Assembly: GCA_018376905.1 (NCBI GenBank)
Contig: JAHAAK010000004.1
Span: 1-64,000, forward strand
Length of the DNA stretch: 64,000 bases
Direction of reading: 5' to 3'
From: Collinsella sp.
GTDB lineage: Bacteria; Actinomycetota; Coriobacteriia; Coriobacteriales; Coriobacteriaceae
Under the pieces are notes generated by a model, which saw nothing but the letters and a program-made list of their open reading frames with translations, searched no databases and was not told the DNA's origin. This document shows positions 61,140 through 64,000 of the stretch, one piece after another. The position numbers and the translations under genes are program-made. Numbering within the stretch: position 1 is the stretch's first letter; each line of letters starts with the position of its first letter.

Positions 61140-61576
61140 GCCGCGCTCATGCGACCTGCGGCGGCGCCACGTCGACGCCGCGCTCGCTGAGCACATCTTC
61201 GGTTACGGGCGAGCACGAGGTCGCGCCGGCGCATCCGCTGGGATTGCTGCGCGTGCAAAACGGCTACGTGGTGAGCGCCCCGCGCTGGATTCAGCCGAGT
61301 GAGGAAGGCGTCGAGATCGGCGCGCTGGCGACGGGGGAAGGCGACATCACCGACGTCGGCGACGACGTCTCGGCCCGCCATGCCCATATCTGGTGCGACG
61401 ATTCTGGCACATGGTTTGTCGAGGACCTGGCGTCCACGAACGGCACCGTGGTGGTAAACGGGGCCACGAGTGTATGTATTCAAGTAGAGCCTGGCCGCTC
61501 CGCCCAGCTCAACCCCGGCGACGAGCTCAAGCTTGGCGAATCCACCACCTACGCCATCCTCCTCGGCGCCCTCTAG
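61140..61576 (+). pseudogene. truncated second copy of the FHA-domain gene
   Basis: It encodes the last ~145 residues of the protein at 53896-54834 (from HATCGG on), including a complete FHA domain (EGDITDVGDDVSARHAHIWC, LASTNGTVVVNGA, LKLGESTTYAILLGAL), but lacks the first 190 residues. The initial part is out of frame or too diverged to be translated from the native start. It shows scattered silent and a few coding differences from the intact copy, so the duplication is not recent or came from another strain. Confidence 0.85.
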
Positions 61577-61582
61577 CCAGCA

Positions 61583-61682
61583 GATAGGGACGTTCCTTTT
61601 CTGCCAGCACTTGGGGACACTCCTTGGCGCGCCAGAGCCAGTCGCCCGGGGATGGAGGGACCATTTTGGCCCTTGGCAGTCA
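61583..61682 (+). repeat. right direct repeat end with dispersed repeat copy 3
   Basis: This contains GGGACGTTCCTTTTCTGCCA followed by ACACTCCTT (61587-61625) and then GGCGCGCCAGAGCCAGTCGC, matching 54841-54937. It marks the right boundary of the island. Confidence 0.8.
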
Positions 61683-61699
61683 CCTAAGGTAAACCTCTA

Positions 61700-62027
61700 C
61701 CGCCCACCTATATTTGCCGAAATATGGTCTGACGGCGGGGTACAATAAACCCGCATGCGGATTTCCGTTGCGGGCGCTTCCCATCGCCGGGGTGTGCCCG
61801 GGAGCATCCGGCATGCGGCCTTTGCGGCGCTCGGTCATGTGCAAGACGGGTAGCTGGGCCTGTGGAGCGCGTGCAGCTCTCCTCGCCTCGGCATGCCTTC
61901 TCTCCACGCCATGTACCTGCCGCTGAGTCCGCCTGTCAGATGATCGGAAGCAACAACGAAAATCCCATCACGCCAACATCCCGGCGATCGCCGGGGCCTG
62001 TATACCTATATGAGAGGAGAGGGGTAT
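61700..62027 (+). promoter_or_regulatory. nifJ promoter and long GC-rich leader
   Basis: A -10-like TACAAT lies at about 61739, giving a leader of about 280 nt before the nifJ start. It contains several short inverted repeats (CCGCATGCGG, CCCGGG region, CGGCGATCGCCGGGG) but no riboswitch class I recognise. GAGAGGAGAGGGG at about 62012-62024 is the nifJ ribosome site. It could contain a small RNA. Confidence 0.45.

Positions 62028-64000
<1,973 letters not shown>

Noticed and set aside
61751..62010. 6S, SRP or riboswitch RNA in the nifJ leader
   Set aside because: Several short dyads exist, but none of the conserved cores of these RNA classes is present.

Overview
The window reads as a gut Coriobacteriia genome, most likely Collinsella. 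The signs are high GC, a complete actinobacterial fhaAB-pstP-FtsW/PBP-pknB cell-wall signalling operon, many mannose-family PTS genes, a fructoselysine operon (fructoselysine use is reported in Collinsella intestinalis), nifJ-type pyruvate oxidation, and several families of short palindromic intergenic repeats. The genus is an inference from content; no 16S gene is present.

Layout. 1-9000: an aconitase-family hydratase, an anchored hypothetical protein flanked by duplicated terminator blocks, clpB, and a DUF4143-type ATPase whose promoter lies inside a long inverted repeat. 9000-16000: an anchored hypothetical protein, then a TetR regulator and membrane protein divergent from a large Fe-S flavoprotein, with two TetR-type palindromes between them, and a lone hypA. 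16000-19700: a mannose PTS operon (EIIAB, EIIC, EIID, ManO). 19840-22210: tRNA-Arg(CCT) with its 3' end duplicated downstream, a broken iron alcohol dehydrogenase, and a decayed copy of the levR locus. 22270-29800: a levan-type PTS (IIB, IIC, IID, IIA), a cytosolic GH32-like fructosidase and an intact LevR regulator. 29860-35170: the fructoselysine operon (GntR repressor, YfcC-type carrier, FrlC, FrlB, FrlD). 35660-45710: the Ser/Thr kinase, phosphatase, FHA and FtsW-PBP operon on the minus strand. 45855-50900: a YcxB-like protein, then dnaX, a small anchored hypothetical, ybaB and recR. 51146-54834: a second signalling operon (anchored protein, kinase-like protein, FHA protein).

54938-61140 is an AT-richer island between two copies of the last ~530 bp of the FHA gene locus. 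It carries what I consider the most interesting system here: a minus-strand operon for a radical SAM/SPASM peptide maturase, two previously uncalled precursor peptides (67 and 59 residues, both starting MKHIHP, each with six Cys-to-Asp modules) and a 35-residue membrane peptide. Opposite lie a frameshifted ABC exporter, a broken methyltransferase and an IS110 fragment. This looks like a ranthipeptide-like (Cys-Asp thioether) RiPP locus, partly decayed. The window ends inside nifJ.

Working together, the catabolic blocks import and process sugars (mannose/glucose, fructosides, Amadori compounds) into glycolysis, and NifJ oxidises the resulting pyruvate. The kinase/FHA operons couple envelope sensing to peptidoglycan synthesis.
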